The notes under the pieces: model-generated | The model's input: the letters and a program-made list of their open reading frames with translations, nothing else | Databases searched by the model: none | What the model was told of the DNA's origin: nothing | Part shown: positions 9,162 to 18,281 of the stretch, one piece after another | Layout: the number at the start of each line of letters is the position of its first letter | How positions within the stretch are numbered: the stretch's first letter is position 1 | Made by a program: the position numbers and the translations under genes | Origin: Acinetobacter johnsonii CIP 64.6 | GTDB taxonomy: Bacteria; Pseudomonadota; Gammaproteobacteria; Pseudomonadales; Moraxellaceae | DNA length: 64,000 nt | Assembly: GCF_000368045.1 (NCBI RefSeq) | Contig: NZ_KB849238.1 | Location: 62,001-126,000 of the forward strand | Direction of reading: 5' to 3'

Positions 9162-9920
9162 ATGAAAGTTGTGACTTATCTTATTAATTTAGACGGCAGT
9201 GATCAACGTTTAGCAAGTGCGACAGCTCAGCTCAATCAAGCGGGATGGGATTTTAGCCGATTCTCTGCTTATGATGGGCGAGGTAAAGCCTTATCTGAAT
9301 TTGAAAACTACGATGATCTTGCTGCTCAGAAAATATTAGGGCGTAGTTTAATGAATTCTGAGTTGGGTTGTTATCTAAGTCACTACGGTTGTGCTGAAAA
9401 ATTTCTAGAAACGGATGCCGATTATTTAGTTGTCTTAGAAGATGACATTGAAGTGTTGCCTAACTTTAAACAGAAGCTTGAATCTTTATTAAGTTATTTA
9501 GATCAACATAAAGAGTTGGATTGGTATACCGTCAATATTGCTGCTAAAAAGAAAAAATTAGCAAAAGACATTGTTGAGTTTGATCATTATACCTTGTGGC
9601 ATGCATATTATTTCCCAATACGTGGTGTAGGCTTGGTTTGGTCTCGAAAAGGAGCTGAACAGTTTGTACAACTGGGTAAAATCATGACCGTTCCAGTCGA
9701 TATTTTCTTCCAAAGTTGGTTAAGTAAAACAGGAAAAGGGCTTGGCGTTTGGCAGCCATTTGTGCAGCCAGCAGGTCTGGATAGTGATATTTTAGGTACT
9801 GTTGCTGCTCAAGGTATCAAACGGAAGCAACTTGAGAATCGAAGTGCTTCTCATGGATTTAAGAAACAGAAGCGTATGTGGCGTGATCGCTTTTATGCAA
9901 TTAAACATTTAATGTCTTGA
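9162..9920 (+). CDS. Glycosyltransferase family 25 (LOS core)
   Basis: 252 residues with the GT25 pattern: the start VVTYLINLDGSDQRL, then NSELGCYLSHYGCAEKFL and YLVVLEDDIEVLPNF with the catalytic EDD motif at about residues 93-95. The family includes LgtB/Lex-type beta-galactosyltransferases of LOS. AAGGAAAG lies just before the ATG and only 14 bases separate it from the Stealth gene, so the two are probably one transcript. The transferred sugar is unknown. Confidence 0.88.
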   Translation: MKVVTYLINLDGSDQRLASATAQLNQAGWDFSRFSAYDGRGKALSEFENYDDLAAQKILGRSLMNSELGCYLSHYGCAEKFLETDADYLVVLEDDIEVLPNFKQKLESLLSYLDQHKELDWYTVNIAAKKKKLAKDIVEFDHYTLWHAYYFPIRGVGLVWSRKGAEQFVQLGKIMTVPVDIFFQSWLSKTGKGLGVWQPFVQPAGLDSDILGTVAAQGIKRKQLENRSASHGFKKQKRMWRDRFYAIKHLMS

Positions 9921-9974
9921 GTCCTAGTTATAGACTGTAATAAATAATTTTCTTTATTTTGTTGAGTACATTTT

Positions 9975-10886
9975 ATGAAGTTTTTTAAGAAGCTCTTCTA
10001 TCTTTTGAAATTTTATACAATGTATTCAAACCAAAAAAGAGAAATCAATGAGTCAATAGATAACTACGCGGACCTGATCGTTCTCAATCCTGGTCAGAAA
10101 AATGCAGTTATTCCCAAAATTATCTGGATGTATTGGGAAGGCTCACTCCCTGAGTTTGTGCAGAAGTGCGTTGATAATATAAAAAAGAACAATCCAAACT
10201 ATGTTGTAAACTTTCTAACACCTAATAATGTCAAAGAGTTTTGTGATATTGATTATGGTCGTTTAAAGCATGCGACACCACAACAGAAAGCTGATCTCAT
10301 TCGATTTGAATTAATTTATCAACACGGTGGGATATGGTTAGATGCCAGTACAATTGTTTATGAAAATCTAGATTGGATTGAAAGGTTAGTTACTCAACAT
10401 CAAACTAACAGTTTTGCCTATTATCGAAAGAAAAATACGACTTGCCCAGACTTTCCTGTTTTAGAGAATTGGTTATTGGCAAGTTCTGCCAAAAATATGT
10501 TTTTTAAGTCTTGGTTTGAGGAGTTATTAAAAGCTATAGAATTAACACCAAAGGTTTATATTCAGCAGATTAAAGAAAATAACGAAAATTATCAGGACTA
10601 TTTTCAAGAGATAGGCCGTTTAGAATATTTGGTTGCTTATGTTGCCTGCCAAAAAATTATGCGTACAACTTTACCGAGTATGACCTTGATTAACTGTGAT
10701 CGGAATGCTTTTTTCTATCAAGTAAAAAATAAATGGATGAAAGAAAAAGTGTTGATTGATCTTGCCCTCAATTATCCGCCAGTTGAAAAGCCTAAGCTGA
10801 TCAAACTGGCAGGAAAAGAAAGGGGAATATTAAGTCGTTATTACAGTAAAAAAATGTATTTTAACGACTCGTTTATTGATATCTAA
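9975..10886 (+). CDS. Capsule-synthesis-type glycosyltransferase (GT32-like)
   Basis: 303 residues of the Caps_synth / GT32-like group. IPKIIWMYWEGSLPEFVQKC (near 46-65), TPQQKADLIRFELIYQHGGIWLDAS (101-125) and the DxD-like LDAS motif are characteristic. The first 20 residues are basic and aromatic but give no convincing signal peptide. Last gene of the plus-strand OC operon; its stop lies three bases from the stop of the convergent acyltransferase, with no visible terminator between them. Specificity unknown. Confidence 0.8.
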   Translation: MKFFKKLFYLLKFYTMYSNQKREINESIDNYADLIVLNPGQKNAVIPKIIWMYWEGSLPEFVQKCVDNIKKNNPNYVVNFLTPNNVKEFCDIDYGRLKHATPQQKADLIRFELIYQHGGIWLDASTIVYENLDWIERLVTQHQTNSFAYYRKKNTTCPDFPVLENWLLASSAKNMFFKSWFEELLKAIELTPKVYIQQIKENNENYQDYFQEIGRLEYLVAYVACQKIMRTTLPSMTLINCDRNAFFYQVKNKWMKEKVLIDLALNYPPVEKPKLIKLAGKERGILSRYYSKKMYFNDSFIDI

Positions 10887-10889
10887 TCA

Positions 10890-12818
10890 CTACTTTTTAG
10901 CAATAAAGTTTTCTAATACTTTAAATTTTGGTCGTGTTTCAAAGTATTGTTCAGATGCTAATGACCCAACAATTGAGATATGACGTCCATCAAATGAATA
11001 CGGTGTGTTTTTGGTTGCCATATGATCTGATTTAAATAGATCTGCTTGGCTTAACAAGAGTGTATTCGGATGTTCTGAAACGATTTTATTAATCACACTC
11101 GTTGCATATTTTTGCTTTGTAGCGAGTGGATTGTTCATATACTCATTTAGATTAAAGTCTCGCTCTAACCATATTGCACGTTTGAAAATTGAGCTGATGT
11201 TTTGATCAAAAGTATATGGTTCAGACATTACAATCACTTTCTTATTATTCATTTGTGCAACTTTGAGTAGCTCACTAAATGAATTCTGCTGATTTTGACG
11301 AACAATATCAGTCCAACGACCAGCAAAAATAAGAACGTCATACTGAGCTATATGATTCTTCAGATAGTTTCGGTTGATTAAGCACTGCTGATAAGCGGTA
11401 GATGACTTGTCACCTGTAAATTCTTTATCAAGACTTGGATAGCACCAATTCGTACTGATCGTATGGATGTTCAAGTTTAGCTTTTTGCCTAGATGATCCC
11501 AAAATGGAATATTGTGACCTGCAAATGAATCTCCAAACAAAAGAGCTGATTTAGCATTTGTTGAGTTAGATGCTATATGACATTTTAATCCATTTTCTCC
11601 AACAGTCAGACTATGATCATCTTTAATGTTATAGAAACACCAACCATTCGAGACCATAGGCATCTGTATTTTCTCAATACGCTTTAGGTATTCTGCATCG
11701 GCTCGATTTTCTAACCCATCCTTACCTAGAAACTTATAAAATGGATAGAGAATCGCAATACTTAAGATAAAAAGTAGATAAACATACTTTTTATTGATTT
11801 TATTCAGATGAATACGACAGGGTTCAATATGTTTGTAACTCAACCATCCTAAAATAAAAGATAATAAAAGAGCAAAACTGATATTGATAATATTTTTTTG
11901 AATTAGGAAATAGCTCAATAAAAATGAGATCGGCCAATGCCACAAATAAATAGAATATGAAGCACTGCCTAAACTCTGTATAAACTTGGGTTTCGTTAGT
12001 ATAGAGTTTTGACGGTAGGCGATTAGAATTAAAACTGTACCCAAAACAGGAAGGGATGCAGCATAACCAGGCCAAGGCGTATCTTTGGTTAAAAAAATCA
12101 AGCTTAGCGCTAAAAGTCCAAAACCTGTATATTCAATAATTTTTTGCTTAATCGATGATAAAGAATATTGGTTAAAATAAAAGTACACCAGTCCACCTGC
12201 AATTAACTCCCATGCACGTGTTGAGAGTTTAAAGAAAGCATATATCGGATTTTCTGGTGTAAGTTTTACAGACAACAAAAATGAGCAAGAAAATAATATT
12301 AGAAGTAATATGCCTATATATTTAGTTTGTTTTGTAAGCTTTTTAAATGTGTACAAAATGATGGGAAAAAGGATGTAGAACTGCCATTCAACAGCTAAAG
12401 ACCAGGTATGCAGTAATGCTTTATCATGTGAACTAGTTGCAAAATAGTCTCCTGATTGTTCATAGAAGAGATTATTTGATAAGAAAGTGAGACTGTATCT
12501 CGCATCTTTAGCAAAGTTTTTTAGATCTTCTGGGATAAACACAAATAGCCCCAAAGCCGTTAAAACTAAGACTAAGAATAATAGTGCGGGATAAATACGA
12601 ATAATTCGAGATAAGTAAAAATCAACAAAAGAAAAATTATTGTGTTCAAGCTTTTCCACAATGATTTTTGTCATCAGATAGCCTGATATCACGAAGAAAA
12701 CATCAACGCCCAAGTACCCAGCAGAGAAACCGAATACATTGAAATGGAAAAGAACAACAAAAACTACAGCATATGCTCGAAGTCCATTAATATCAGTTCT
12801 AAATTGATGATTATTCAT
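10890..12818 (-). CDS. OafA/YrhL-type O-acyltransferase with SGNH domain
   Basis: 642 residues in two parts. Residues 1 to about 360 form an acyltransferase-3 membrane domain with roughly ten helices, beginning FRTDINGLRAYAVVFVVLFHF and containing VFFVISGYLMTKI and HTWSLAVEWQFYI. The rest is a periplasmic SGNH domain: ALLFGDSFAGHN carries the nucleophile Ser and YSFDGRHISIVGS carries the Asp-His pair. Such proteins O-acetylate LPS or peptidoglycan sugars. In this locus the likely target is the LOS outer core, but the sugar is unknown. Transcribed opposite to the preceding four genes, behind the WaaZ-like gene. Confidence 0.88.
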   Translation of the reverse strand: MNNHQFRTDINGLRAYAVVFVVLFHFNVFGFSAGYLGVDVFFVISGYLMTKIIVEKLEHNNFSFVDFYLSRIIRIYPALLFLVLVLTALGLFVFIPEDLKNFAKDARYSLTFLSNNLFYEQSGDYFATSSHDKALLHTWSLAVEWQFYILFPIILYTFKKLTKQTKYIGILLLILFSCSFLLSVKLTPENPIYAFFKLSTRAWELIAGGLVYFYFNQYSLSSIKQKIIEYTGFGLLALSLIFLTKDTPWPGYAASLPVLGTVLILIAYRQNSILTKPKFIQSLGSASYSIYLWHWPISFLLSYFLIQKNIINISFALLLSFILGWLSYKHIEPCRIHLNKINKKYVYLLFILSIAILYPFYKFLGKDGLENRADAEYLKRIEKIQMPMVSNGWCFYNIKDDHSLTVGENGLKCHIASNSTNAKSALLFGDSFAGHNIPFWDHLGKKLNLNIHTISTNWCYPSLDKEFTGDKSSTAYQQCLINRNYLKNHIAQYDVLIFAGRWTDIVRQNQQNSFSELLKVAQMNNKKVIVMSEPYTFDQNISSIFKRAIWLERDFNLNEYMNNPLATKQKYATSVINKIVSEHPNTLLLSQADLFKSDHMATKNTPYSFDGRHISIVGSLASEQYFETRPKFKVLENFIAKK

Positions 12819-12892
12819 ATATTTGGGATGACTACAGAAAGACTTGAGCGTTCACATAAGGATGGAAGGAAATTACAGGTGAATTGTAAGTT

Positions 12893-13840
12893 CTACTCAC
12901 CACTTTGTGTCAATAGAGTATTTTGTAATTGTTCAGGAGGTATTTTTTCAAAAGCTTTTACTGCACTGTTCTGAGATAAATTATAGACATTTATTTGCTG
13001 AGATTTTAGAAAGCGGGCAGCGGCATCGAATGCAGGCAATGTTACATCTAAATACTGATTCAACATAGTGGGTTGTTTATTTTCTTTATTTTCATAGAAT
13101 CTGGGTTGGGAAAAATTATTCATATCCAAACCTGCAATATAAATGTCTTTATATTTCAAATGATAAGTGATTTGAAGTGCAACATAAGCCACTGTAAAAT
13201 AGTCAAAAACAGCATTAAAAATGTGACTAGAAAACCCTAAGCGGTCATAGATATGAAAATAATTTGGAGTTTCAGTCACGCGTATCCGCTCACCTAAAAA
13301 TCGCTCAATTTCACCTTCAGTTATAGGCTCAACAACTTTAATGTCGCAAAGAATATTTTCTAATTTTATTTTTCTTAAAATCAGGTCTAAACAACGTGGT
13401 GTTGTAAATAGTGTACAAAAGGAAGTTTTAAGTACATTTTCAATTAGATCAAAACGATTGTTGGTGAAATTGTGATCAATGATCACATAATATTTAAATT
13501 TGACACCACTTAAGGCAATTGCACCATTTACACCAATATAATCAATATCCGATCGCTGTAAATATGACGTTTCTAGTTGATGCACAGATGGACCTGTTGC
13601 AATTAGCATACATTTTCGATTGGGACTAAAATTTAATTGGGAATTATCGACAATAAGTTGTTTTTTAAAATAAATTTTTTGCAAATCACCATCGGGACTA
13701 CGTTCTACTTGATAGTATGGCCAATAGCGACGATTGTGTTTATATGATTTTGGATGACTATACTTGTAAATAAATTTATACAGATTTCTAAGGATATAAT
13801 TTGAAAAAAAACGTTGGGCTGAGATTATTGGTTGAGACAT
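12893..13840 (-). CDS. WaaZ-like Kdo transferase
   Basis: 315 residues from the ATG at 13840 (an in-frame TTG at 13849 would add three). The N-terminal half has MLIATGPSVHQLETSYL and DIDYIGVNGAI, a nucleotide-sugar fold like that of WaaZ and related transferases. The C-terminal half, AYVALQITYHLKYKDIYIAGLD, RFYENKENKQP and LPAFDAAARFLKS then INVYNLSQNSAVKAFEKIP, follows my recollection of E. coli WaaZ, which adds a third Kdo to the LPS inner core. The assignment rests on remembered pattern, not a search. It probably forms a minus-strand unit with the acyltransferase downstream. Confidence 0.7.
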   Translation of the reverse strand: MSQPIISAQRFFSNYILRNLYKFIYKYSHPKSYKHNRRYWPYYQVERSPDGDLQKIYFKKQLIVDNSQLNFSPNRKCMLIATGPSVHQLETSYLQRSDIDYIGVNGAIALSGVKFKYYVIIDHNFTNNRFDLIENVLKTSFCTLFTTPRCLDLILRKIKLENILCDIKVVEPITEGEIERFLGERIRVTETPNYFHIYDRLGFSSHIFNAVFDYFTVAYVALQITYHLKYKDIYIAGLDMNNFSQPRFYENKENKQPTMLNQYLDVTLPAFDAAARFLKSQQINVYNLSQNSAVKAFEKIPPEQLQNTLLTQSGE

Positions 13841-13900
13841 AAAGATCAAATTCTATGTAAGAAAATATGAAACAGGATACAACGTAGCCTGCTACCAATT

Positions 13901-14809
13901 TTAGTCATCTAAAGTAAAATTAGGTTTTTTACTAAACTTTGATTTTATGGCTTTGATGCTAGCTGTAAGCCAAGTTGTCCCTTTGACAGGGCGTGTAACT
14001 TTATTGCCTTGATAATTGATTTGAGTCGCTTTTTGAAATGGACCATAAGCTTTTACTAAATAGTCTTCAGGTTTATAACCATTATCCAATGCTTCTTGAT
14101 AATATTGATCAAATAACTCAACTAAGTCTTGTCTTGGATGAGGCATGATTTTTCCATCAAACCAATGTTTTTGATTGTTTTTTTCTAGGCGCGGTAACGA
14201 GTATTTATGGCTAAACTGAGTACCCATGTCGGAGTAATGTAGAATTTTGATGTCTTCTATTTTTAAGCCTTCACCATCAATACAGTTATATGAATTATTG
14301 TAGTTTTGGACTAAATGAGGTTGGTCTTTGATTAGTTGCATTAACTTCTTGTGACCATCTGGATCCGATTGCAACGTTTTAAGTGAAGGTAAATATTGTT
14401 TAGCTTTTTTACAATCCCAAACACAAGTACATAAACGAGCTGAACTTTTGCCACCTTTGGCGATGACGATTGCATCATCTTTCATCGGATGCGACCATAA
14501 CTCTGCGATATCACATAAAACGATGACATCAGCATCCATATAGATCGAACGCCCTTCAAAGTTGGATGATTCAGGAATTGCCCAACGGAAACCAGAAAAT
14601 GGGGTTGCCCATTTCTCAGTATGCCATCCTTCATGCGTTTCTTGATTGCTATACCACGGACTAGTAGGATCATGGCTCAACTGCATCCATGTAATTTCAA
14701 TTGGGTGCTGTGTATTTTTACGGATGCTATAATCAAGCACCATCATTTGTTCTAAATCACAGTTATTTGGATCACAGCCAACAAAAATTTTAATTGTTTC
14801 TTTGGGCAT
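13901..14809 (-). CDS. OC-locus glycosyltransferase (GT8-like)
   Basis: 302 residues from the ATG at 14809; an upstream in-frame GTG at 14824 would add five. KIFVGCDPNNCDLEQMMVLD at the start, SIYMDADVIVLCDIAELW with a DxD motif near residue 90, and KILHYSDMGTQFSHKY are GT8-like. Homologous proteins occur in Acinetobacter LOS outer-core loci. It is divergent from the GT25 gene at 14969, with an A/T-rich 160-base promoter region between. The sugar specificity is unknown. Confidence 0.75.
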   Translation of the reverse strand: MPKETIKIFVGCDPNNCDLEQMMVLDYSIRKNTQHPIEITWMQLSHDPTSPWYSNQETHEGWHTEKWATPFSGFRWAIPESSNFEGRSIYMDADVIVLCDIAELWSHPMKDDAIVIAKGGKSSARLCTCVWDCKKAKQYLPSLKTLQSDPDGHKKLMQLIKDQPHLVQNYNNSYNCIDGEGLKIEDIKILHYSDMGTQFSHKYSLPRLEKNNQKHWFDGKIMPHPRQDLVELFDQYYQEALDNGYKPEDYLVKAYGPFQKATQINYQGNKVTRPVKGTTWLTASIKAIKSKFSKKPNFTLDD

Positions 14810-14968
14810 TCTGATTCTCGTCACGCAGAAGATAGCAAGCAGTTTGATAAGTATAATCTGAAAGCAAATAATACAAAACCCTTTGTTAAAATAAATTCAA
14901 ATAATGTCTAGTTTAATTTTATAGAAAATTGTTATTATTGAATTTAAGAATAAATTTAGCCTTAGTTT

Positions 14969-15805
14969 ATGAGAAATTTTGTTATTAGTTTGTCTAGCGC
15001 GACTCTTCGACGAGCGCATATAAGTTCGGAGTTTGCTAAAGAAAAGGTCGATTTCGAGTTTTTTGATGCCATTACTCCTGAGACCATGGCACAGGCAGTT
15101 GAGGATCTAGGTGTTGATATTTCGAAAACAGAGCTCAGAAAATGTGAGATAGCTTGCTTATTGAGCCATGCAGTTTTGTGGAAAAAAGCTGTGGATGAGA
15201 ATTTACCATATATTGCAATTTTTGAAGATGATATTCACCTTGGTAGAAAATCTACCAGCTTTTTAACCAGTGATAAATGGATTCCAGCTGAATGTAAAAT
15301 TGTAAAATTGGAAGCATTCTATCCAAAAATCATCGTGGCTTTAAATTACAAGCCTTTAATCAACTCTAAGCGCAAACTTGCACTGTTAAAAGCGAAACAT
15401 ATGGGATGTGGTGGTTACATTCTCTCAAATGAAAGTGCTAGAAACTTATTGGCTTTATTAAAGCAATATGAAGTCTTGATTCCTGTTGATCATATTGTTT
15501 TTAATGATTATTTACAGAGTAATCCACAAGATATCTTCCAGATGTTACCTGCAATTTGTATCCAAGATCATAGATTGACTAAAAGTCATGATAAGTTTCC
15601 TAGTTTTCTTGAACAGGAACGCAACTTACGCAAAGGTGAGGATAAAACCAAAGTTAAACTTAGCCTTTTAGATAAAGCTAAAAGAGAGTTTCTACGTTTG
15701 GGTACGCAAACTGTAAAAATTGTGAAAGAGTTAGCTGTTCTATTACAGGGTGAACGTGTGGTTCGTATACAGGGTGAACGTGTGGTTCGTATAAAATTTA
15801 AATAA
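14969..15805 (+). CDS. Glycosyltransferase family 25 with duplicated C-terminal octapeptide
   Basis: 278 residues. RNFVISLSSATLRRAHISSE, CEIACLLSHAVLWKKAV and YIAIFEDDIHLG (EDD near residues 88-90) define GT25, and HMGCGGYILSNESARNLL is typical of LgtB/Lex-like transferases. The C-terminus is very basic and contains the octapeptide QGERVVRI twice in tandem, coded by a perfect 24-base duplication just before the stop. It is the only plus-strand gene in the right half of the OC locus and is convergent with the acyltransferase at 15827. Acceptor and donor unknown. Confidence 0.86.
   Translation: MRNFVISLSSATLRRAHISSEFAKEKVDFEFFDAITPETMAQAVEDLGVDISKTELRKCEIACLLSHAVLWKKAVDENLPYIAIFEDDIHLGRKSTSFLTSDKWIPAECKIVKLEAFYPKIIVALNYKPLINSKRKLALLKAKHMGCGGYILSNESARNLLALLKQYEVLIPVDHIVFNDYLQSNPQDIFQMLPAICIQDHRLTKSHDKFPSFLEQERNLRKGEDKTKVKLSLLDKAKREFLRLGTQTVKIVKELAVLLQGERVVRIQGERVVRIKFK
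15745..15792 (+). repeat. Perfect 24-base tandem duplication in coding sequence
   Basis: Two identical 24-base units (15745-15768 and 15769-15792), each starting ACAGGGTGAACG, encode eight residues each and keep the frame. They lie within 14 bases of the stop of the GT25 gene. Confidence 0.95.
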
Positions 15806-15826
15806 TTTCAATGAATAGTTTTGCTT

Positions 15827-16699
15827 TTATTTATTGTAGTGATTTCCTGCGATTTTATCGCCTCTAAATCTTTTATAACCCCACATATATTCAGCAGGGA
15901 AACGGTTAATCATTGCCTCAACGGCTTTATTCAGCGCAGCAGTCGCCACGTCTAGGTCAGCATCACATAGTTGTGGATCGTTAAGATCATCACAATACAC
16001 TTCAAAGCCTTCACCATCTGCACTGCGGAAGCAACTTAAGCCGACTAAACGACATTGGGTTTTTTGTGCCATTTTACTGGCGAGCGTACTGGTTAAACAA
16101 GGAATACCAAAAAAGGGAACCACCACGCCACCAGAAGGCTGTGGCACATGGTCGGGCAAAATAATGCTAAAACCACCTTGTTTTAGATTTTTGAACAGTG
16201 TTTTTACACCATTGGCATCGGTCGCAACCAAGGTCGCATTTAATCTTTGTCGAGCCTGTAAGGCAAAAGCGTTAAAATCTTCATTTTTCATGGGTTTATA
16301 CATAATGGTGGGAATGCCATATTGATGAATCCATGCATTCATCATTTCCCAAGTTCCCAAGTGGGGAACAATAATCAGCGCACCTTTGGGGTCTTTTAGC
16401 GCTTCGGTAAATACCTCTAAGTGATGAACTTTCTGAATCTGCGCAATGCTCCATTCAGGTGGCATCGCCCAACACTTCGCCGACTCGATATAGCTTAAGC
16501 ATTGCTTTTGCACGCTTTCACTGGCGAGTTGTTCTTGTTGTGTTGCGCTAAGCTGTGGATAGGCTAAACCCAAATTCACGCGGGTTTTCCACAGCATACT
16601 TTTGTTCGGGTTTTGATTGATCAAATACGCTGCTACTTTTGCAAGGCTGCGCAAAAAAGCCAAAGGCAATAGGCGAAGCAGCATAATATAAAACGACAT
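15827..16699 (-). CDS. LpxL/HtrB-type lipid A acyltransferase (paralog 1)
   Basis: 290 residues with one N-terminal hydrophobic segment. The lysophospholipid acyltransferase motif H-x4-E is intact in IIVPHLGTWEMMNAW. FSIILPDHVPQPSGGVVVPFFG and YMWGYKRFRG are typical of LpxL/LpxP/LpxM late acyltransferases, which add secondary acyl chains to Kdo2-lipid A at the inner membrane. The small membrane protein gene ends 5 bases upstream, so the two are probably translated from one message. A closely similar paralog lies at 17078. Which acyl chain and which position it serves cannot be read. Confidence 0.85.
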   Translation of the reverse strand: MSFYIMLLRLLPLAFLRSLAKVAAYLINQNPNKSMLWKTRVNLGLAYPQLSATQQEQLASESVQKQCLSYIESAKCWAMPPEWSIAQIQKVHHLEVFTEALKDPKGALIIVPHLGTWEMMNAWIHQYGIPTIMYKPMKNEDFNAFALQARQRLNATLVATDANGVKTLFKNLKQGGFSIILPDHVPQPSGGVVVPFFGIPCLTSTLASKMAQKTQCRLVGLSCFRSADGEGFEVYCDDLNDPQLCDADLDVATAALNKAVEAMINRFPAEYMWGYKRFRGDKIAGNHYNK

Positions 16700-16704
16700 C
16701 TGGC

Positions 16705-16938
16705 TTAGTCTTGCGTATCAGCATTGCCTTTTAAGACCATATAAATCAAACCGACAAAAATGACAAAAGCACCTGCCAAGCTACTTACACAGAAAAAGAC
16801 AATACGGTCATAGGTGGTTAAATTAAATAATTGATTGTCTAGAATATAGCGCATGAAAAACCATTGTACGATTGCAAAAACAATTAGCACAATACCACGA
16901 CGACGGACTTCAGGACGCATAGCCATTTGGTTGCTCAC
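16705..16938 (-). CDS. Small two-helix inner-membrane protein
   Basis: 77 residues with two predicted membrane helices (GIVLIVFAIVQWFFMRYIL and IVFFCVSSLAGAFVIFVGLIYM) after a basic, positively charged N-terminus (RPEVRRR). The start is GTG at 16938 or ATG at 16926. It sits between the two acyltransferase paralogs, five bases upstream of the second. I do not recognise a family. Position suggests, but does not show, a role linked to lipid A or LOS acylation. Confidence 0.7.
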   Translation of the reverse strand: MSNQMAMRPEVRRRGIVLIVFAIVQWFFMRYILDNQLFNLTTYDRIVFFCVSSLAGAFVIFVGLIYMVLKGNADTQD

Positions 16939-17077
16939 AACTTATCTAAAACAGTGCGCCATTATGCCACTGCTGAGAATTGATCTCAAATGAATAAAAA
17001 TATTCTATTCAGGCCGTTAGGAAATAGCATAAATTATTCTTTCGAAATTCTTGAAATCACATGTAGGTTTGTGGAGC

Positions 17078-17962
17078 CTACATCGGTGGCTTTATCCGAT
17101 AAGCATTGATATTGCCATAACAATTTCGAAAACGTTTATAGGACCAAATATACTGTTCGGGTGCTTGGTTAATCATGTCTTGCATGGCAAGATTTAAACT
17201 GTCTACAGATAGCTGTAGATCTGTCGATAAAATATCTTGAGATAATTCTGTACAGTACACATCAAAACTCGCTGCGTCAGCATTACGAATACAACTTAAT
17301 CCGATCACATTGCATTGTGTTTTTGCCGCCATTTTAGAGACCAGTGTCGTGGACAAAGTATTTTGCTGGAAAAAATATGAATAAATACCGCCACTAGGTT
17401 TTGGTAGATGGTCCGGTAAAATCACCGTCAGCCCACCTTGTTTTAAGTGTCTGAAGATACTGCGGATACCTTTTTCATCAGTAGGAACAAGGGTTGCATT
17501 AAACTTTTGCCGTGCAGCTAGAATATAGCGGTTAATTCCTTTAATTTTATAGGGTTTATACATGATCATCGGTTGCGTATAGACATTTAACCATGCATTT
17601 AACAGCTCCCAACAACCAAAATGCGGAATGACCACAATCACGCCTTTTTTATTGGCTAAAGCTTCTGTTAGAACAGATTCACCATGAATGTTTTTCAATA
17701 AATCTAGGTTGTATTGTGGAGGCATTCCCCAGCATTTTAAAAATTCAATATAGGTTTGGCATTGGCTTTGAATGCTGAGATGAACGCGTTTCTGGAGTGC
17801 TATTGGGTCGAGCTCAGGGTAGGCCAATTGCAGATTAATGGTGGTGATACGCTTAATTGAAGAGTCACTATAGTAAAGCAGGTGTGCAATTCCGCGTGCG
17901 ATGTATTGTAAAAAGGACAATGGAAAAAGTGAGATGATTTTAAGTAGATAATAAATAGCCAT
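17078..17962 (-). CDS. LpxL/HtrB-type lipid A acyltransferase (paralog 2)
   Basis: 294 residues from the ATG at 17962, close to paralog 1 in length; a TTG at 18013 would add 17 residues. VVIPHFGCWELLNAW carries the H-x4-E motif, and MYKPYKIKGINRYILAARQKFNATL, VILPDHLPKPSGG and YIWSYKRFRN run in step with paralog 1, so the pair looks like an old tandem duplication around the small membrane protein gene. The predicted job is secondary acylation of lipid A or a related lipid at the inner membrane. The two differ enough to suggest different acyl-donor or site preference. Confidence 0.85.
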   Translation of the reverse strand: MAIYYLLKIISLFPLSFLQYIARGIAHLLYYSDSSIKRITTINLQLAYPELDPIALQKRVHLSIQSQCQTYIEFLKCWGMPPQYNLDLLKNIHGESVLTEALANKKGVIVVIPHFGCWELLNAWLNVYTQPMIMYKPYKIKGINRYILAARQKFNATLVPTDEKGIRSIFRHLKQGGLTVILPDHLPKPSGGIYSYFFQQNTLSTTLVSKMAAKTQCNVIGLSCIRNADAASFDVYCTELSQDILSTDLQLSVDSLNLAMQDMINQAPEQYIWSYKRFRNCYGNINAYRIKPPM

Positions 17963-18238
17963 ATTTTGACTCAGAAATCTTTTGAAAAGATGAGATGAGA
18001 GAAAATTTTGCAAAGAGACTTAAAAATCTAAGATAGATAAAATCAAAAAAAGATGAGCGTCTTAAGAACAAAATAAATGAATAAATCAATAGAGTGATTC
18101 AGTGCCAGAACTGCTGCAATAAAATATAGACTATCGTGAATCACTGTAAGGGGGATAGATCAAAAGTTCAAAAGAAATTTTGGAAAATTTGAAGCGAAAA
18201 TAATATCTATGGAATGGCTGGTCTTGTCTTGAATGAAA

Positions 18239-18260
18239 AAACCCTGCGCATGGCAGGGTT
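18239..18260 (-). terminator. Terminator of aspS
   Basis: AAACCCTGC, a short loop and GCAGGGTTT form a hairpin; read on the minus strand it ends in a T run. It lies 22 bases after the aspS stop. The rest of the 18014-18281 gap is A/T-rich and shows no gene. Confidence 0.8.
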
Positions 18261-18281
18261 TCTTTAATCAAAATCTAAAGA

